A stretch of 61,277 bases of DNA from Collinsella aerofaciens (GCA_008671135.1 RQAP01000005.1:1-61277), one strand, 5' to 3'. Shown: positions 40,801-49,626, numbered from the stretch's first letter. Made by a program: numbers and translations. Notes: generated by a model from the letters alone, not told the origin.

Positions 40801-41287
40801 CAACGATGAGGCACTCAAGGCCGATCTTGAGGCTGTCGACCACAAGGCATCCCTTGCCGCGGGCACGACGGGCAACGAGAAGCTGGTCAAGCTGAACGCT
40901 GCCTACGCTCGCTACAAGGCTGCCGTCGATGCTGCTGCTGGTCTCAAGGCTGCTCTGAGCGATGCCGATGCCAAACTGTCCGATGCCAACGACGCCTATG
41001 CCGCCGCGCTTGCCGAGCTTGACGATGCTAAGGATGCCCTGGCTGCCGCACAGGCCGAGTACGACAAGTACCACCCCAAGGCCGAGCCGCAGACCAAACC
41101 GCAGGCCAAGCCCCAGGTCACGCAGGCCGCCGCAAAGGCCCCCGTTGCCAAGAAACAGGCTGCGCCTGCCGCGCTCGCCCAGACTGGCGACAATTCCGCT
41201 CTTGCGGGCGAGGTGTTCGTCATCGGCGGTATCACCCTCGTGGCCGCTGGTGTGACGCTGAGCGATCGTCGTCGCAAGCAGATGTAG
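37820..41287 (+). CDS. large coiled-coil, CAP-domain, cell-wall-anchored surface protein
   Basis: 1155 residues. Signal peptide about 1-47 (AVATVLTAGLIAQPLMSPLAAIA, cut near AAP). Ala/Lys/Gln-rich heptad coiled coils at about 85-450 and 705-1085 give a long stalk. Between them, about 455-695, is a CAP/SCP domain (LRKANGQSALSVSLRMTVAA, NIWGHSN, NGENLAGG, HECGHYLNI, IGIATG). A Pro/Gln/Lys linker leads to the sorting signal LAQTG (1119-1123), a hydrophobic helix and RRRKQM. Probably an adhesin or sensor held out from the wall; CAP domains also occur in peptidases and lipid binders. A 9-G tract in codons 58-61 is likely phase-variable. RBS AAAGGGAG; terminator follows. Confidence 0.9.
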   Translation: MANYSPQHFEPRAKAVNVKGVANRAVATVLTAGLIAQPLMSPLAAIAAPSTDNGDSVQGGGSSVENTVAAGNQAVVKTAAQLAEESAKQLKDAQAAYDAAQKKADAAGQSQKQAQQQKNQASQAVTDNTAEQNEAEVAALQEKIDELKAAVEKTEQQQKKLGDLNDQLDQANKSVEDKTQALKDAKAKQDEAKKALDDAQAKLEAMGMDEYEAAKKAVEDAQAKLDDANKAVATAQANLDQAKAAEASAQQEKQNTEAALTTAQAKKQETAAALAAATTARDNAQQKFNQAQAALDAAVSGTGVDLSALEAAKKAAAGELKTAQAELNAATDADATAQTNLQAAQAAVAAAQEKANAANAAVASAQSAYDAANKEYKDAASKRDAAKTAYEQAQQTEADKKAEYDRLVEIRQQKSNEFDQARAEVTDAHNAYDAANAEVEKLNQQIADLKSNMTVDQEVISQGMFGFMNYIIGGSQFTATQKKNAQDAVSTLTGADDKAEWYDQYVDQDMSRDTNPLSLEQMRNALTYLDTQNNLRKANGQSALSVSLRMTVAAALNTSYSSNIWGHSNCYFDNGENLAGGGGAYTGGETEDTLGWPYTGLYTQEKEAFDKYVAQYGDKLGSHRYDSYYIYQHYSSIYHECGHYLNIIDAGAKAIGIATGSGKNTDSEVTIFDYSADDTQADFTVSEFKKLLNDYIDSAYNAGGTQEQKEQLKQLQNKLVDAQKNFGAAGTAYSNALDKQESARDAYTAADTNVNTAKGEYEKAKSGTAAAKTAYDAAKDALGGIDIESLKQNLEAAKAEAATAQAALDKANATLADSKTKAAEAAAHKAKARSARDAAKAKSDQANEAYDNATASVKDLAAKCDAAKTDLANKQGTLNDAKKADDTAQAGVDKAQAADVHAATALSGAKQAVAAKTQTLSDAQAKAKAAEDELATANKAFERFAGAQKAVDDAKAAYDAAVAGVADAQKQLEAANEAVVDANLDIVKAKAELANDEALKADLEAVDHKASLAAGTTGNEKLVKLNAAYARYKAAVDAAAGLKAALSDADAKLSDANDAYAAALAELDDAKDALAAAQAEYDKYHPKAEPQTKPQAKPQVTQAAAKAPVAKKQAAPAALAQTGDNSALAGEVFVIGGITLVAAGVTLSDRRRKQM
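37993..38001 (+). repeat. poly-G (9) tract in the surface-protein coding sequence
   Basis: Nine G in a row cover the last base of codon 58 to the second base of codon 61. With 9 G the frame is open; with 8 G the frame reads GTA GTT CTG TAG; with 10 G it reads GGG TAG. Both slips stop within a few codons, just after the signal peptide. Confidence 0.85.
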
Positions 41288-41353
41288 CGTTTCGAGCGTA
41301 GTTTCTGCAACGAACTTCAATTCATAACGGGACCGTCTCGTTAGCCAAACGAT

Positions 41354-41395
41354 AAGGCCGGTGCGCTGTTAAACGCAGCGCGCCGGCCTTTCTTT
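41354..41395 (+). terminator. terminator of the surface-protein gene
   Basis: AAGGCCGGTGCGCTG and CAGCGCGCCGGCCTT form a 15-bp stem with one mismatch, followed by TCTTT. Confidence 0.85.
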
Positions 41396-41405
41396 GTTTC
41401 GATAT

Positions 41406-41446
41406 CAAAAAGCCCGGTCGGCAGTCGCGAAAGCTACCGACCGGGC
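41406..41446 (-). terminator. terminator of the OPT transporter gene
   Basis: Read leftward, GCCCGGTCGGTAGC pairs with the complement GCAGTCG...CCGACCGGGC (a short mismatch near the loop), then TTTTT. It faces the preceding terminator. Confidence 0.8.
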
Positions 41447-41487
41447 AAGCCGTAGGCAATATGGTCGCTGTCGAGCGGCCGCTCGAC

Positions 41488-43191
41488 TTAGCCCAGCAGG
41501 CTCAGGCCCACGGAGACAAACGCCAGGATAACGCCGACGATGGACTCGCCGCCCAGCAGGCCGCTGGCAACGACCAAGCCCTGCTCCTGGAAGGCGGCGT
41601 CCTTGGCGGCCTTTTCCTCGTCCGAAAGACCGGCCTCGGCGTCGCGGTGTGCGGCCCACTTGTCGTAGGCGAGCTTGACGCAGGAGCCCAAGAAGGCCGT
41701 GAGCGACATGTAGAACGGCAGGTACACGCCCAGACCGATCATCATGGCCGGAATGCCGAGCCAGTACATGATGATGCCGGCGATAAAGCCGCCCGCAAAC
41801 CACGGCACGCTCGGGATGCCCGAGACCATGGTGGCGACGACGCTTGCCTGCGCGGCCACAAAGCTCTTGTCGGGGCCGAAGGCGTCCGGACCATAGGCGG
41901 TGACGAGCGCGACCATGACGGCGGCAGCGACCAGGGCGCCCACGATGCCGCCGATGGCCTGGCCGACCCACTGTGCGCGCGGGTTGGTGCCCAGTACGGC
42001 GCCGGCCTTAAAGTCGTTCATGACGTCGCCCGCAAGGCCGCACGCCACGGCTACGATGCCGGCGATAAAGAACAGCTTGACCTGTGCGAGCTGCGCGAAG
42101 GCTGCCACGATGAGCATGACGATGAGGCCAAAGATCTCCATGGGGTCGATACCCGTCTGGCCGCAGCTCTGCGCGCTCATAATGGTGGTGACAAAGGTGA
42201 ATAGCGTGACGATGACGGCCGGAACAGGGCCGAGGTCGAGCGCGATGGCAACGATCACAGCGATGGCTGCGGTGCCCAGGCCGATAATGCCGGCGTCGAG
42301 CTTAAGCGAGCCTGAGATGAGCGACTGCTCGTCGGTGTCGGTGGAGCTGTCGGCGGCAAGACCGCGGACGATACCGGCGACCTGCGGCAGGATGTCCTTG
42401 AGGACGACGGCGACGCCAAAGCCCATCATAAGACCCATACCGAGGGACTTGACGATACCCTGCGCGGTCACAACATCGAACAGGCCGGCAGCGGTGCCGC
42501 CGACGATGATGCCAAAGTTGCCCAGCAGCGCGCCGGCAAACCAGAAGGCGACGGGGGCGAAGCCCACGAGGAAGCCGATGGACAGCAGCATAGGCGAGTT
42601 GTAGATGGCAAAGGTCACGCCGGGGATATTGAGCGTGCACAGCATACTGGGCACCACGTCCAGGGCGTCGCGCAGCAAGCTGTAGATGCCTGCGATGGCC
42701 ATGGAGCCAAAGAGCTGCTTGCCGGTCTTGCCGCCGGCCTCGGTGGCGCGCAGGGTCTGAGCTGCGGCGTTGCCGGTGGGGAACTCCAGCGTGGCGTCCA
42801 CGATAAAGTGGCGGTGGATGAGCGCTGTCGCCAGAAGGCCCAAGATGGTGCCGGCGAGCGCCACGATAAACATGTCGAGCCAGCTGATCTGGTCGGCATA
42901 GCCCAGCATCCAGGCGCCCGGGATGGTAAACGCCAGGCCGCCGGCGACCATGGCGCCCGCGGACATGATGGTGTGGGTGACGTTGGCCTCGTTGAGGCTG
43001 GCGTTGCCCATGAGCTTCAGGAAGAACAGTGAAATGACGGCAGCGAAAATGATCGGCCAGGGGAGTGCACCCATCTTGAGGGCCGTGTAGGCCGAGCTTG
43101 CCGTGATGATCACGCAGCCAAGGACGCCGATGACGACGCCGCGCAGCGTGAGTTGCCCGCGCATCGAGGTGCGGTTCGAGGGATTGCTCAT
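41488..43191 (-). CDS. OPT-family oligopeptide/metal-chelate transporter
   Basis: 567 residues, hydrophobic throughout, about 14 TM helices. It begins RGQLTLRGVVIGVLGCVIIT and carries the OPT pattern of glycine-rich helices (GAMVAGGLAFTIPGAW, FPTGNAAAQTLRA). Members carry small peptides or metal-siderophore complexes, driven by protons. Start at 43191 (MSNPSNRTS) follows AAAGGAG; an ATG at 43227 is upstream of that ribosome site and rejected. Divergent from coaX, with about 190 bases of shared control region. Confidence 0.9.
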   Translation of the reverse strand: MSNPSNRTSMRGQLTLRGVVIGVLGCVIITASSAYTALKMGALPWPIIFAAVISLFFLKLMGNASLNEANVTHTIMSAGAMVAGGLAFTIPGAWMLGYADQISWLDMFIVALAGTILGLLATALIHRHFIVDATLEFPTGNAAAQTLRATEAGGKTGKQLFGSMAIAGIYSLLRDALDVVPSMLCTLNIPGVTFAIYNSPMLLSIGFLVGFAPVAFWFAGALLGNFGIIVGGTAAGLFDVVTAQGIVKSLGMGLMMGFGVAVVLKDILPQVAGIVRGLAADSSTDTDEQSLISGSLKLDAGIIGLGTAAIAVIVAIALDLGPVPAVIVTLFTFVTTIMSAQSCGQTGIDPMEIFGLIVMLIVAAFAQLAQVKLFFIAGIVAVACGLAGDVMNDFKAGAVLGTNPRAQWVGQAIGGIVGALVAAAVMVALVTAYGPDAFGPDKSFVAAQASVVATMVSGIPSVPWFAGGFIAGIIMYWLGIPAMMIGLGVYLPFYMSLTAFLGSCVKLAYDKWAAHRDAEAGLSDEEKAAKDAAFQEQGLVVASGLLGGESIVGVILAFVSVGLSLLG

Positions 43192-43383
43192 ATAGAACTC
43201 CTTTGCGTATATCCGCTTCCCCCGCAAGCGCCGCTACGGATACGGCGCGGGAAGTCGGGTTACCAAGGGCCGCTGCGTGAGCTCGCGCACGACCGCGCAC
43301 CAGTATAGCGGCAAGCTAGTCATTTTGGGATGGCTGGTTTAGGTAGGCGATATACTGCTGGGCAGATGAAAGGAGCGCCGACG

Positions 43384-44235
43384 ATGCTTAATGGGTGCGC
43401 ATATATATTGACGATCGACGTGGGTAACACGTTCATTCGCTTTGGTCTGTTTGCCGAGGATTCGGCCGCGGCGCGGGAATGCCCGCTTGCGACGTGCGAG
43501 ATCACCACGCCGTCGAGCATCACAGCAGACGAGGCGCGCATGCGTCTCGCTCAAGTCATGGCCGCGCTAGCGGCCGATGCGGGCATGCCGGGTGCACTCG
43601 TTCCCGCGGCCGCAGTGCTGAGCTGCGTGGTGCCGGCGCTCGAGCGCCCGTGGAAGACGGCGCTTTCCCGCATCTGCACGGGGCGCGTGCTCACGGTGGG
43701 GCCGGGACTTAAGACCGGCATGCCCGTCCACTACGACGACCCGGCCGAGATCGGCCCCGACCGCATCGCCGACGCCGTGGCGGCCCGGGCCGTTTACGGC
43801 TCTCCGTGCATCGTGATCGACCTGGGCACTACGACCAATATCGAGGTCATCGATACGCACGGAACCTTTGTCGGCGGCGTCATCGCGCCGGGTCTGGCGC
43901 TCGGCGCCCGCTCGCTCTCGGCCGCTGCGGCGCGCCTACCCCAGGTCGAGCCCTCGGCGCCGACACACGTCATCGGCCGCAACACGCGTGAGGCTATGCG
44001 CTCGGGCGTGGTTTTGGGCGAGGTGGCCCGCATCGACGGCATGCTCGACATGGTGCTTGCCGAGATGCGCGCGCCCAAGCCCGCGGGGGAGGGCAGCGTG
44101 CCCATCGTCATTACCGGCGACGATGCCGAGGCACTCGCGTCGCTGGTCGGTCACAGTCTGACGGTCGACGATGCGCTGACGTTGCGGGGTCTCGCCGAGC
44201 TCTATCGCATCAACCAAAAGCCCCGCCGCGTGTAG
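43384..44235 (+). CDS. coaX: type III pantothenate kinase
   Basis: ATP-dependent phosphorylation of pantothenate, first step of coenzyme A synthesis. 283 residues of the ASKHA fold: phosphate loop TIDVGNTFIRFGLF (DVGNT at 11-15), the substrate region GPDRIADAVAARAVYG, and the second phosphate loop VIDLGTTTNIEVID. Type III kinases are not feedback-inhibited by CoA. Start at 43384 follows AAAGGAG by 8 bases; an upstream in-frame ATG at 43330 lies before the ribosome site. Confidence 0.94.
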   Translation: MLNGCAYILTIDVGNTFIRFGLFAEDSAAARECPLATCEITTPSSITADEARMRLAQVMAALAADAGMPGALVPAAAVLSCVVPALERPWKTALSRICTGRVLTVGPGLKTGMPVHYDDPAEIGPDRIADAVAARAVYGSPCIVIDLGTTTNIEVIDTHGTFVGGVIAPGLALGARSLSAAAARLPQVEPSAPTHVIGRNTREAMRSGVVLGEVARIDGMLDMVLAEMRAPKPAGEGSVPIVITGDDAEALASLVGHSLTVDDALTLRGLAELYRINQKPRRV

Positions 44236-44318
44236 GACGAGGAAGTCGGTGGGATAAACGCCCCCACCTTTCACCTGCTACAATGGGTCAAACTATTGCG
44301 ATTACGGAGGTGTCTGCC

Positions 44319-44843
44319 ATGTCGGACGATCTTCATCAAACTTCGTCAGGCAAGCGCCTGGACGTCATTAGCTGGGACGAGTTCTTTATGAGCGTGGCCA
44401 TCGCCGCGCAGCGCCGCAGCAAGGACCCCAACACGCAGGTGGGTGCGTGCATCGCCAACACCAACCACCGCATCCTTTCGGTGGGCTACAACGGTACGCC
44501 CTCGGCGCTCAACGACGACTTTTTTCCGTGGGGTACGAGCGACGACCCGCTGCAGGACAAGCACAACTACGTGGTCCATGCCGAGGCAAACGCCGTGCTC
44601 AACTACCGTGGCTCGCTCAAGGACCTTGAGGGTTCCACGGTCTACGTCACGCTGTTCCCGTGCCACGACTGCGCCAAGATTTTAGCGCAGGTGGGCGTGG
44701 GCGAGGTTGTCTACCTGGACAACAAGTACGCCGACACCGATGACGGACGCATCAGCCGCCGCATCCTCGACTCCTGTGGCATCAGCTACCGCCAGGTTAT
44801 CGTCGATGTTCAGATTGGTACCGGGGGACAGGCTCGGCAGTAA
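44319..44843 (+). CDS. dCMP deaminase family protein
   Basis: Zinc-dependent deaminase converting dCMP to dUMP for thymidylate synthesis. 174 residues with the zinc motifs HAEAN (His88, Glu90) and PCHDC (Cys115, Cys118), and the N-terminal SWDEFFMSVAIAAQRRSKDP typical of the family. Start at 44319 has GGAGG nine bases upstream. A ComEB-like role in DNA uptake is an alternative label, but no competence genes are nearby. Confidence 0.92.
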   Translation: MSDDLHQTSSGKRLDVISWDEFFMSVAIAAQRRSKDPNTQVGACIANTNHRILSVGYNGTPSALNDDFFPWGTSDDPLQDKHNYVVHAEANAVLNYRGSLKDLEGSTVYVTLFPCHDCAKILAQVGVGEVVYLDNKYADTDDGRISRRILDSCGISYRQVIVDVQIGTGGQARQ

Positions 44844-45014
44844 TATGCGTTGTCGATATCTGACGACGAACGCAGTTAAAAGAGTCCCGTCCCAAATTGA
44901 CTACTCATGAAAGTCGCGTCTGCGCGCATGGACGGCTCGTGAGCGGGTACACGGCTGTAGTAACATAGCTTCTGTCCGCGGGCGCGCCCGCGTAATTGTG
45001 AGAAAGGAGCCCCT

Positions 45015-45293
45015 GTGGCTGTTAACGAAGAGCTGCTTAAGAAGGTTCTTGAAGAGATTCGCCCCAACCTGCAGGCCGACGGCGGCGATATGGAGTATGT
45101 GGGCGTCGACGACGAGGGTGTCGTCAAACTGGAGCTGCAGGGCGCTTGCGCCGGCTGCCCCATGAGCTCGCTGACCCTGTCCATGGGCATTGAGCGTATC
45201 CTGAAGGAGCATGTGCCCGGCGTTACCCGCGTTGAGCAGGTCAATGCTTCCGGCGAGGCCGAGGACCTGTACGACGAGTACGCGCCGTTCTAA
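45015..45293 (+). CDS. NifU C-terminal-like Fe-S scaffold protein
   Basis: 92 residues, stand-alone Nfu domain. The CxxC pair (Cys45, Cys48 in GACAGCPMSS) bridges a [4Fe-4S] cluster across a dimer for delivery to apoproteins. The IRPNLQADGGDMEYV opening is diagnostic. GTG start at 45015 with GAAAGGAG upstream. Followed by a terminator, then lgt. Confidence 0.95.
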   Translation: MAVNEELLKKVLEEIRPNLQADGGDMEYVGVDDEGVVKLELQGACAGCPMSSLTLSMGIERILKEHVPGVTRVEQVNASGEAEDLYDEYAPF

Positions 45294-45342
45294 GATGCGA
45301 AAGCTGCGGACGGCATACTCCGCATAGACGTTACGCCCAAAT

Positions 45343-45376
45343 ATGCGGCTGCGAGCGCAAGGCCCGCGGCCGCATT
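45343..45376 (+). terminator. terminator between nfu and lgt
   Basis: ATGCGGCTGCG and CGCGGCCGCAT pair imperfectly around GCGCAAGG; a short T stretch follows. Confidence 0.55.
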
Positions 45377-45402
45377 TGTATGTAGGGAGTAGGAGGGTCG
45401 AC

Positions 45403-46224
45403 ATGCTCAACGACTTCTACCATATGCTTGATCCTGTCGCGATCTCGGCGGGCCCCATCACCATCTACTGGTACGGCCTGGCCTACGTGGTTGGCGCTCT
45501 GCTCACGGCGGTCGTCATGTACCGCACGCAGCGTCGCTGGGGCTTTAACATCACGATTGATGACCTGACGAGTGTCGTGGTCGGCGTGGTCTTTGGCCTC
45601 ATTATCGGTGCGCGCCTGTTCTACGTCGTCTTTTACGGCGACGGCTACTACTGGGCGCACCCGCTCGAGATCTTTGCCACCAACGAGGGCGGCATGAGCT
45701 TCCATGGCGGCCTGGTGGGCGGCATCATCGGCGGCATCATCGTGTGCCGCATGTATAAGCTCGACGCATGGACTTTGGCAGACCTTGCCGTCATAGGCGC
45801 GCCGCTGGCCTTGTGCCTGGGCCGTTGTGCCAACTTTGTCAATGGTGAGCTGTGGGGCAAGCCGACCGATCTGCCCTGGGGCGTGGTCTTCGGTGGCACC
45901 GCGGGCGATATGCCGCGTCACCCCTCCCAGCTCTACGAGGCATTTCTTGAGGGCATCGTGCTCTTCTGTATTTTGCAGGTGCTCAGTCGCAAAAAGCCGC
46001 TACTGCCCCAGGGTACGTTTATGGGCGTGTTCGTGATGGGGTACGGCATCGTCCGCTTTCTCGTTGAGTTCGTGCGCGTGCCCGATGCCCAGTTGGGTTA
46101 TCTACTGGGAGGCGTCATCACTATGGGCCAGCTGCTGAGTTTGCCGCTCGTTATCGCGGGCCTGGCGCTCATCATCTTCGCCCGACACCGCAATCGCCCC
46201 CAGCGCATCTACCTCGACGCCTAA
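45403..46224 (+). CDS. lgt: prolipoprotein diacylglyceryl transferase
   Basis: Integral membrane enzyme moving diacylglycerol from phosphatidylglycerol to the lipobox Cys of prolipoproteins, such as the binding protein at 22542. 273 residues, seven TM helices; SFHGGLVGG with His101 and the Lgt signature GRCANFVNGELWG (Arg141, Asn144, Glu149), then HPSQLYEA. Start at 45403 follows TAGGAGGG. The stop TAA runs directly into a hairpin repeat. Confidence 0.95.
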   Translation: MLNDFYHMLDPVAISAGPITIYWYGLAYVVGALLTAVVMYRTQRRWGFNITIDDLTSVVVGVVFGLIIGARLFYVVFYGDGYYWAHPLEIFATNEGGMSFHGGLVGGIIGGIIVCRMYKLDAWTLADLAVIGAPLALCLGRCANFVNGELWGKPTDLPWGVVFGGTAGDMPRHPSQLYEAFLEGIVLFCILQVLSRKKPLLPQGTFMGVFVMGYGIVRFLVEFVRVPDAQLGYLLGGVITMGQLLSLPLVIAGLALIIFARHRNRPQRIYLDA

Positions 46225-46258
46225 CCACCACAAAGGGGACAGGCACCTTTGTGGTGAT
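46223..46258 (+). repeat. GGGACAGG-core hairpin repeat, ACCACCACAAAG stem, copy 2
   Basis: AACCACCACAAAG-GGGACAGGCAC-CTTTGTGGTG, starting inside the lgt stop codon. Same subtype as 23780. Confidence 0.9.
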
Positions 46259-46286
46259 TCGCTGGGCAACGATGACAGAACCGTAA

Positions 46287-46338
46287 CGTTTCCCCAGATA
46301 AAACCTGCCAAAATAAACCTGTCCCTTTTTGGCAGGTT
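46287..46338 (-). repeat. GGGACAGG-core hairpin repeat, copy 6 (TGCCAAAA stem)
   Basis: Reverse orientation: CGTTTCCCCAGATAAAA then perfect stem CCTGCCAAAA/TTTTGGCAGG with core complement CCTGTCCCT. Ends about 20 bases before the GTG start of the membrane protein gene. Confidence 0.9.
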
Positions 46339-46359
46339 TCTAGAAAGGCTCTTTGGACT

Positions 46360-48543
46360 GTGAAGGATTCCGATCTCTCCACAACGGCTGCGCGCGACGC
46401 TGCCCGCATCGTCTGGTTTAAGCGCTACCCCGCCAAGCAGACGCTCATCGCATTTTTGCTCGCGCTGTTGGCGACCACGGCGTTTTCCATCGATCCCGCC
46501 CCGGTGTCGAGCAACGCAGTCTTGGCAATTGACCCCAAAGCCTCGGGCATGCTGTACGTGTGCTACGAGGTGCTCCTCTCGTTTGCCGGCCATACCGACG
46601 CGGTCATGCTGCTTGCGCTTGCCTGCCTGCTCACGCTGCCGTTTCGCTACGTATTCTTTGGCCGCGGCGACGCCTGGCGTCCCTCGGTGATCCTTCCGTC
46701 GCTGTTCTTTGCCGTCTGCATGGTGTTTGGCCGCAGCTACGACCTCACCGATTCGGCCGAGATCGTGCTCGGCGACAAGGCCCGCATTATCTGTGCCTGG
46801 ATAGGTGGTGCGGGCTGGATGCTCTTGGCGGTCGTTGCCTTCTATCTGGCTTTTGAGTGTCTAGATTGGCTGAGCTCTCGGCGCATTCCGTTTTCTGAAG
46901 CGCACTTTGGCCGCGTATGGCGTGTGGCTCACGCCGTGCTCTCGGTCCATCCCTTTGCCGGGCCCTTCCTGGTGCTTATGGTCGCCTGGGCGCCCACGCT
47001 CATCGCTTCGCTGCCCGGCCTTTTTATGGGAGATACGGGTGCGCAGATTCGCCAGTGGTTCAACTACCCCAACGGCACGAGTGACTACCTGCGTCTGCTC
47101 AATCCCAATGTGCTGCTCAACGGACATCACCCCGTGGTGCATACGGCTATCATCGGTTCGTGCGTCCAGCTGGGGCTTTCACTGTTCAACAGCGCCAACG
47201 CAGGTCTTGCCATCTACACCTGTGCTCAGTTCGTCATTACGGCCGCCTGCATGGCCTATTCCATCTCGTCACTGCGCAAGCTGGGCGTGAGCCTGCCGGT
47301 CCGCGGCGTAATCCTGCTGTTCTTTGTGTTTATGCCCATGTTCTCCAACTACGCGGCCTTGCTTACCAAAGACGTGCTGTTTGCCGACGCGTTTTTGGTG
47401 CTGTTGGTGCAGACCGTGAAGCTCGTGGCCTGCGGCCTGCCCCGTCGCGATGCCAATGTCGAGCGTGCAGGCGAACAGAGGCCTGTGCTCTTTGCGCGCC
47501 ACGACTGGCTGCTGCTCGCTCTGGGCGCCATGGGTTCCACGTTTCTGCGCAACGGCGGCCTGGTGTTTCCCCTGGCGGCATGCGTAATCGCGGCGGCGTT
47601 TTGCGTATGGGACGTGCATGTGGCTCGTCGTGCAGCCAAGCAGACTGGTGCTGCGCCTTCGGGCGCCATCCCGCGTTTCCGCTGGGTTGGCGCTCTCGCG
47701 GTGCTCGCGCTCTGCCTTGCCTCTAATATGTACTTCACCAAGGTCTTTATGCCGGCGCACGACATCACGCCTGGTTCCAAGCGCGAAATCCTCTCGATTC
47801 CGTTCCAGCAGACGGCTCGTTTCGTCCAAAAGCACGACGGCCTCAACTCGGGCGTCAACCCCACGGTTAAGGAGGACGGCACCATCGTGGAGGCTCCTTG
47901 CGACGGCTTGGTGACCGACGAAGAGCGTGCCGTGATCGACCGTGTGCTCAAGTACGAGAACCTGGGCCGCCGCTACAACCCCGACAAGTCCGATGCCGTC
48001 AAGAACTGCTTTAACGAGTATGCCTCGCAGGAGGACATCGATGCCTATTTTGAGGTATGGGCTCAGATGTTTAAGAAGGATCCCGAGTGCTATATCTCGG
48101 CGCTTATCAATAACTACTATGGTTATTTTTATCCGAGCGCGCGCGATGCCTGGGTCTACAGCACAGCGCGTAGTGCCGAGATTATGGCGCGCCCCGACAA
48201 CCTCAAGTACTTCGACTTCCATCCGGTTGACAGCAACATGGTGCGCTGGTGCGACCACCTGATCAATCTGTACCGTGTGGCGGTGCAGCGCATCCCGTTT
48301 ATTTCGCTCACCATGAGCTCGGCCACCTATGTGTGGATCATGATTGCCGTGGTGGTCTACCTGCTGCGTCATCATTCATGGCGTGCGCTGGCGATCTGGG
48401 TGCCGCTGTTGGGCGTACTCGCCGTGTGCCTGATTGGCCCGTGCAACGGCTCGACCTACATGCGCTATCTGTATCCGGTCATCGCCTGCATGCCCTTCGC
48501 CATCGGCGCCACCGTCACCCGCAGCGACTTCCTCTGGTTCTAA
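46360..48543 (+). CDS. large polytopic membrane protein (DUF6020-like)
   Basis: 727 residues with roughly 12-14 TM helices. A loop with GDTGAQIRQWFNYPN and HHPVVHTAIIG after the first helices, then LLTKDVLFADAFLVLLVQ, resembles GT-C-fold membrane glycosyltransferases and the DUF6020 group of Actinobacteria and Firmicutes. A big extracytoplasmic domain (about 450-640, DGLNSGVNPTVKEDG onward) precedes the last helices. Likely builds or modifies a cell-envelope glycopolymer, but no catalytic residue is proven. Start GTG at 46360 with AAAGG 11 bases upstream. Confidence 0.82.
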   Translation: MKDSDLSTTAARDAARIVWFKRYPAKQTLIAFLLALLATTAFSIDPAPVSSNAVLAIDPKASGMLYVCYEVLLSFAGHTDAVMLLALACLLTLPFRYVFFGRGDAWRPSVILPSLFFAVCMVFGRSYDLTDSAEIVLGDKARIICAWIGGAGWMLLAVVAFYLAFECLDWLSSRRIPFSEAHFGRVWRVAHAVLSVHPFAGPFLVLMVAWAPTLIASLPGLFMGDTGAQIRQWFNYPNGTSDYLRLLNPNVLLNGHHPVVHTAIIGSCVQLGLSLFNSANAGLAIYTCAQFVITAACMAYSISSLRKLGVSLPVRGVILLFFVFMPMFSNYAALLTKDVLFADAFLVLLVQTVKLVACGLPRRDANVERAGEQRPVLFARHDWLLLALGAMGSTFLRNGGLVFPLAACVIAAAFCVWDVHVARRAAKQTGAAPSGAIPRFRWVGALAVLALCLASNMYFTKVFMPAHDITPGSKREILSIPFQQTARFVQKHDGLNSGVNPTVKEDGTIVEAPCDGLVTDEERAVIDRVLKYENLGRRYNPDKSDAVKNCFNEYASQEDIDAYFEVWAQMFKKDPECYISALINNYYGYFYPSARDAWVYSTARSAEIMARPDNLKYFDFHPVDSNMVRWCDHLINLYRVAVQRIPFISLTMSSATYVWIMIAVVVYLLRHHSWRALAIWVPLLGVLAVCLIGPCNGSTYMRYLYPVIACMPFAIGATVTRSDFLWF

Positions 48544-48544
48544 C

Positions 48545-48578
48545 TTGGTGCATTGGGGGTCAGGTTTCTTTGCACCAA
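48545..48578 (+). repeat. GGGTCAGG-core hairpin, TTGGTGCA stem
   Basis: TTGGTGCA and TGCACCAA form a perfect 8-bp stem around TTGGGGGTCAGGTTTCTT, one base after the preceding stop. Fourth stem subtype of the GGGACAGG-core set. Confidence 0.75.
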
Positions 48579-48708
48579 AGGGGTCATCATCACGACGCCT
48601 TCATTTTGGGGTTTATCTCGCAGGCCAGTAGGTATATCATAACGACGTTTGTTTATATTGCCCGAGCATCTGCGCTGGGCTTTAGGTCGAAACCGATAGG
48701 AGACACGT

Positions 48709-49515
48709 ATGTCCGGACACTCTAAGTGGGCCACAACCAAGCATCGTAAGGGCGCGCAGGACGCCAAGCGTTCCGCCCTCTTCTCCAAGCTGAGCCGCAA
48801 CATCACCGTTGCTGCCCGTCTCGGCGGCGACCCGCTGCCCGAGAACAACGCCAGCCTCGCCGCTGCCGTTGCCAAGGCCAAGGCTCAGTCCATGCCTAAG
48901 GACAAGATCAAGTCCGCTATCGACAAGGCATTTGGTTCGGGTGCTGACGCTGCCGTCTACGAGAACATCGTGTACGAGGGCTACGGTCCCGCCGGTGTCG
49001 CCGTCTACGTCGACTGCCTGACCGACAACCGCAACCGTACCGCCGCTGATGTCCGTTCCGCCTTCTCCCACGCTGGTGGCAACCTGGGCACCTCCGGCTC
49101 CGTCGCCTTCCAGTTTGAGCGCAAGGGCCAGATTGTCGTCGCCAAGGAGATCCTGGACGAGAACGCCAAGAAGGAGACCATGATCGCCAACGGTGCTGCC
49201 GGCGACGAGGATGAGTTTATGATGGCGATCGCCGAGGCCGGTGGCGAGGACTACGAGGACGCCGGCGAGGAGTGGATCGTCTGGACTGCTGCCAACGACG
49301 TTATGGCTGTCTCCAAGGCGCTCGAGGAGCAGGGCGTCCAGGTCAAGGGCTCCGAGACCACCATGGTCCCGACCACCCCGACCGAGGTCTCCGGCGCCGA
49401 CGCCAAGAAGGTTCAGCGCCTCATCGACCGTCTTGAGGAGCTCGACGACGTCCAGGATGTTTACAGCACCATGGACATGACCGACGAGGTCATCGCTGCC
49501 CTCGAGGAGGAGTAG
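48709..49515 (+). CDS. YebC/PmpR-family protein
   Basis: 268 residues, some 20 longer than the usual 246. The N-terminus MSGHSKWATTKHRKGAQDAK and LFSKLSRNITVAAR are the family signature; domains 2 and 3 follow. Members act as transcriptional regulators and, in newer work, as translation factors that relieve proline stalls. The extra length is an acidic tail (VQDVYSTMDMTDEVIAALEEE). In many bacteria this gene sits with ruvABC; here it is alone. RBS ATAGGAG. Confidence 0.94.
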   Translation: MSGHSKWATTKHRKGAQDAKRSALFSKLSRNITVAARLGGDPLPENNASLAAAVAKAKAQSMPKDKIKSAIDKAFGSGADAAVYENIVYEGYGPAGVAVYVDCLTDNRNRTAADVRSAFSHAGGNLGTSGSVAFQFERKGQIVVAKEILDENAKKETMIANGAAGDEDEFMMAIAEAGGEDYEDAGEEWIVWTAANDVMAVSKALEEQGVQVKGSETTMVPTTPTEVSGADAKKVQRLIDRLEELDDVQDVYSTMDMTDEVIAALEEE

Positions 49516-49584
49516 CGCCCGTACGGGTTAAGCCGTGCATATCTGGGCATAATGAAGCGAGCATGCAAGCCTCGTGGAATAGAT

Positions 49585-49626
49585 GAGCCGGATCCGCGTG
49601 CGTAGAGCACCGGACCCGGCTCTTTT
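49585..49626 (+). terminator. terminator of the YebC gene
   Basis: GAGCCGGATCCGCGTGC and GCACCGGACCCGGCTC pair over about 15 bases, followed by TTTT. Confidence 0.85.
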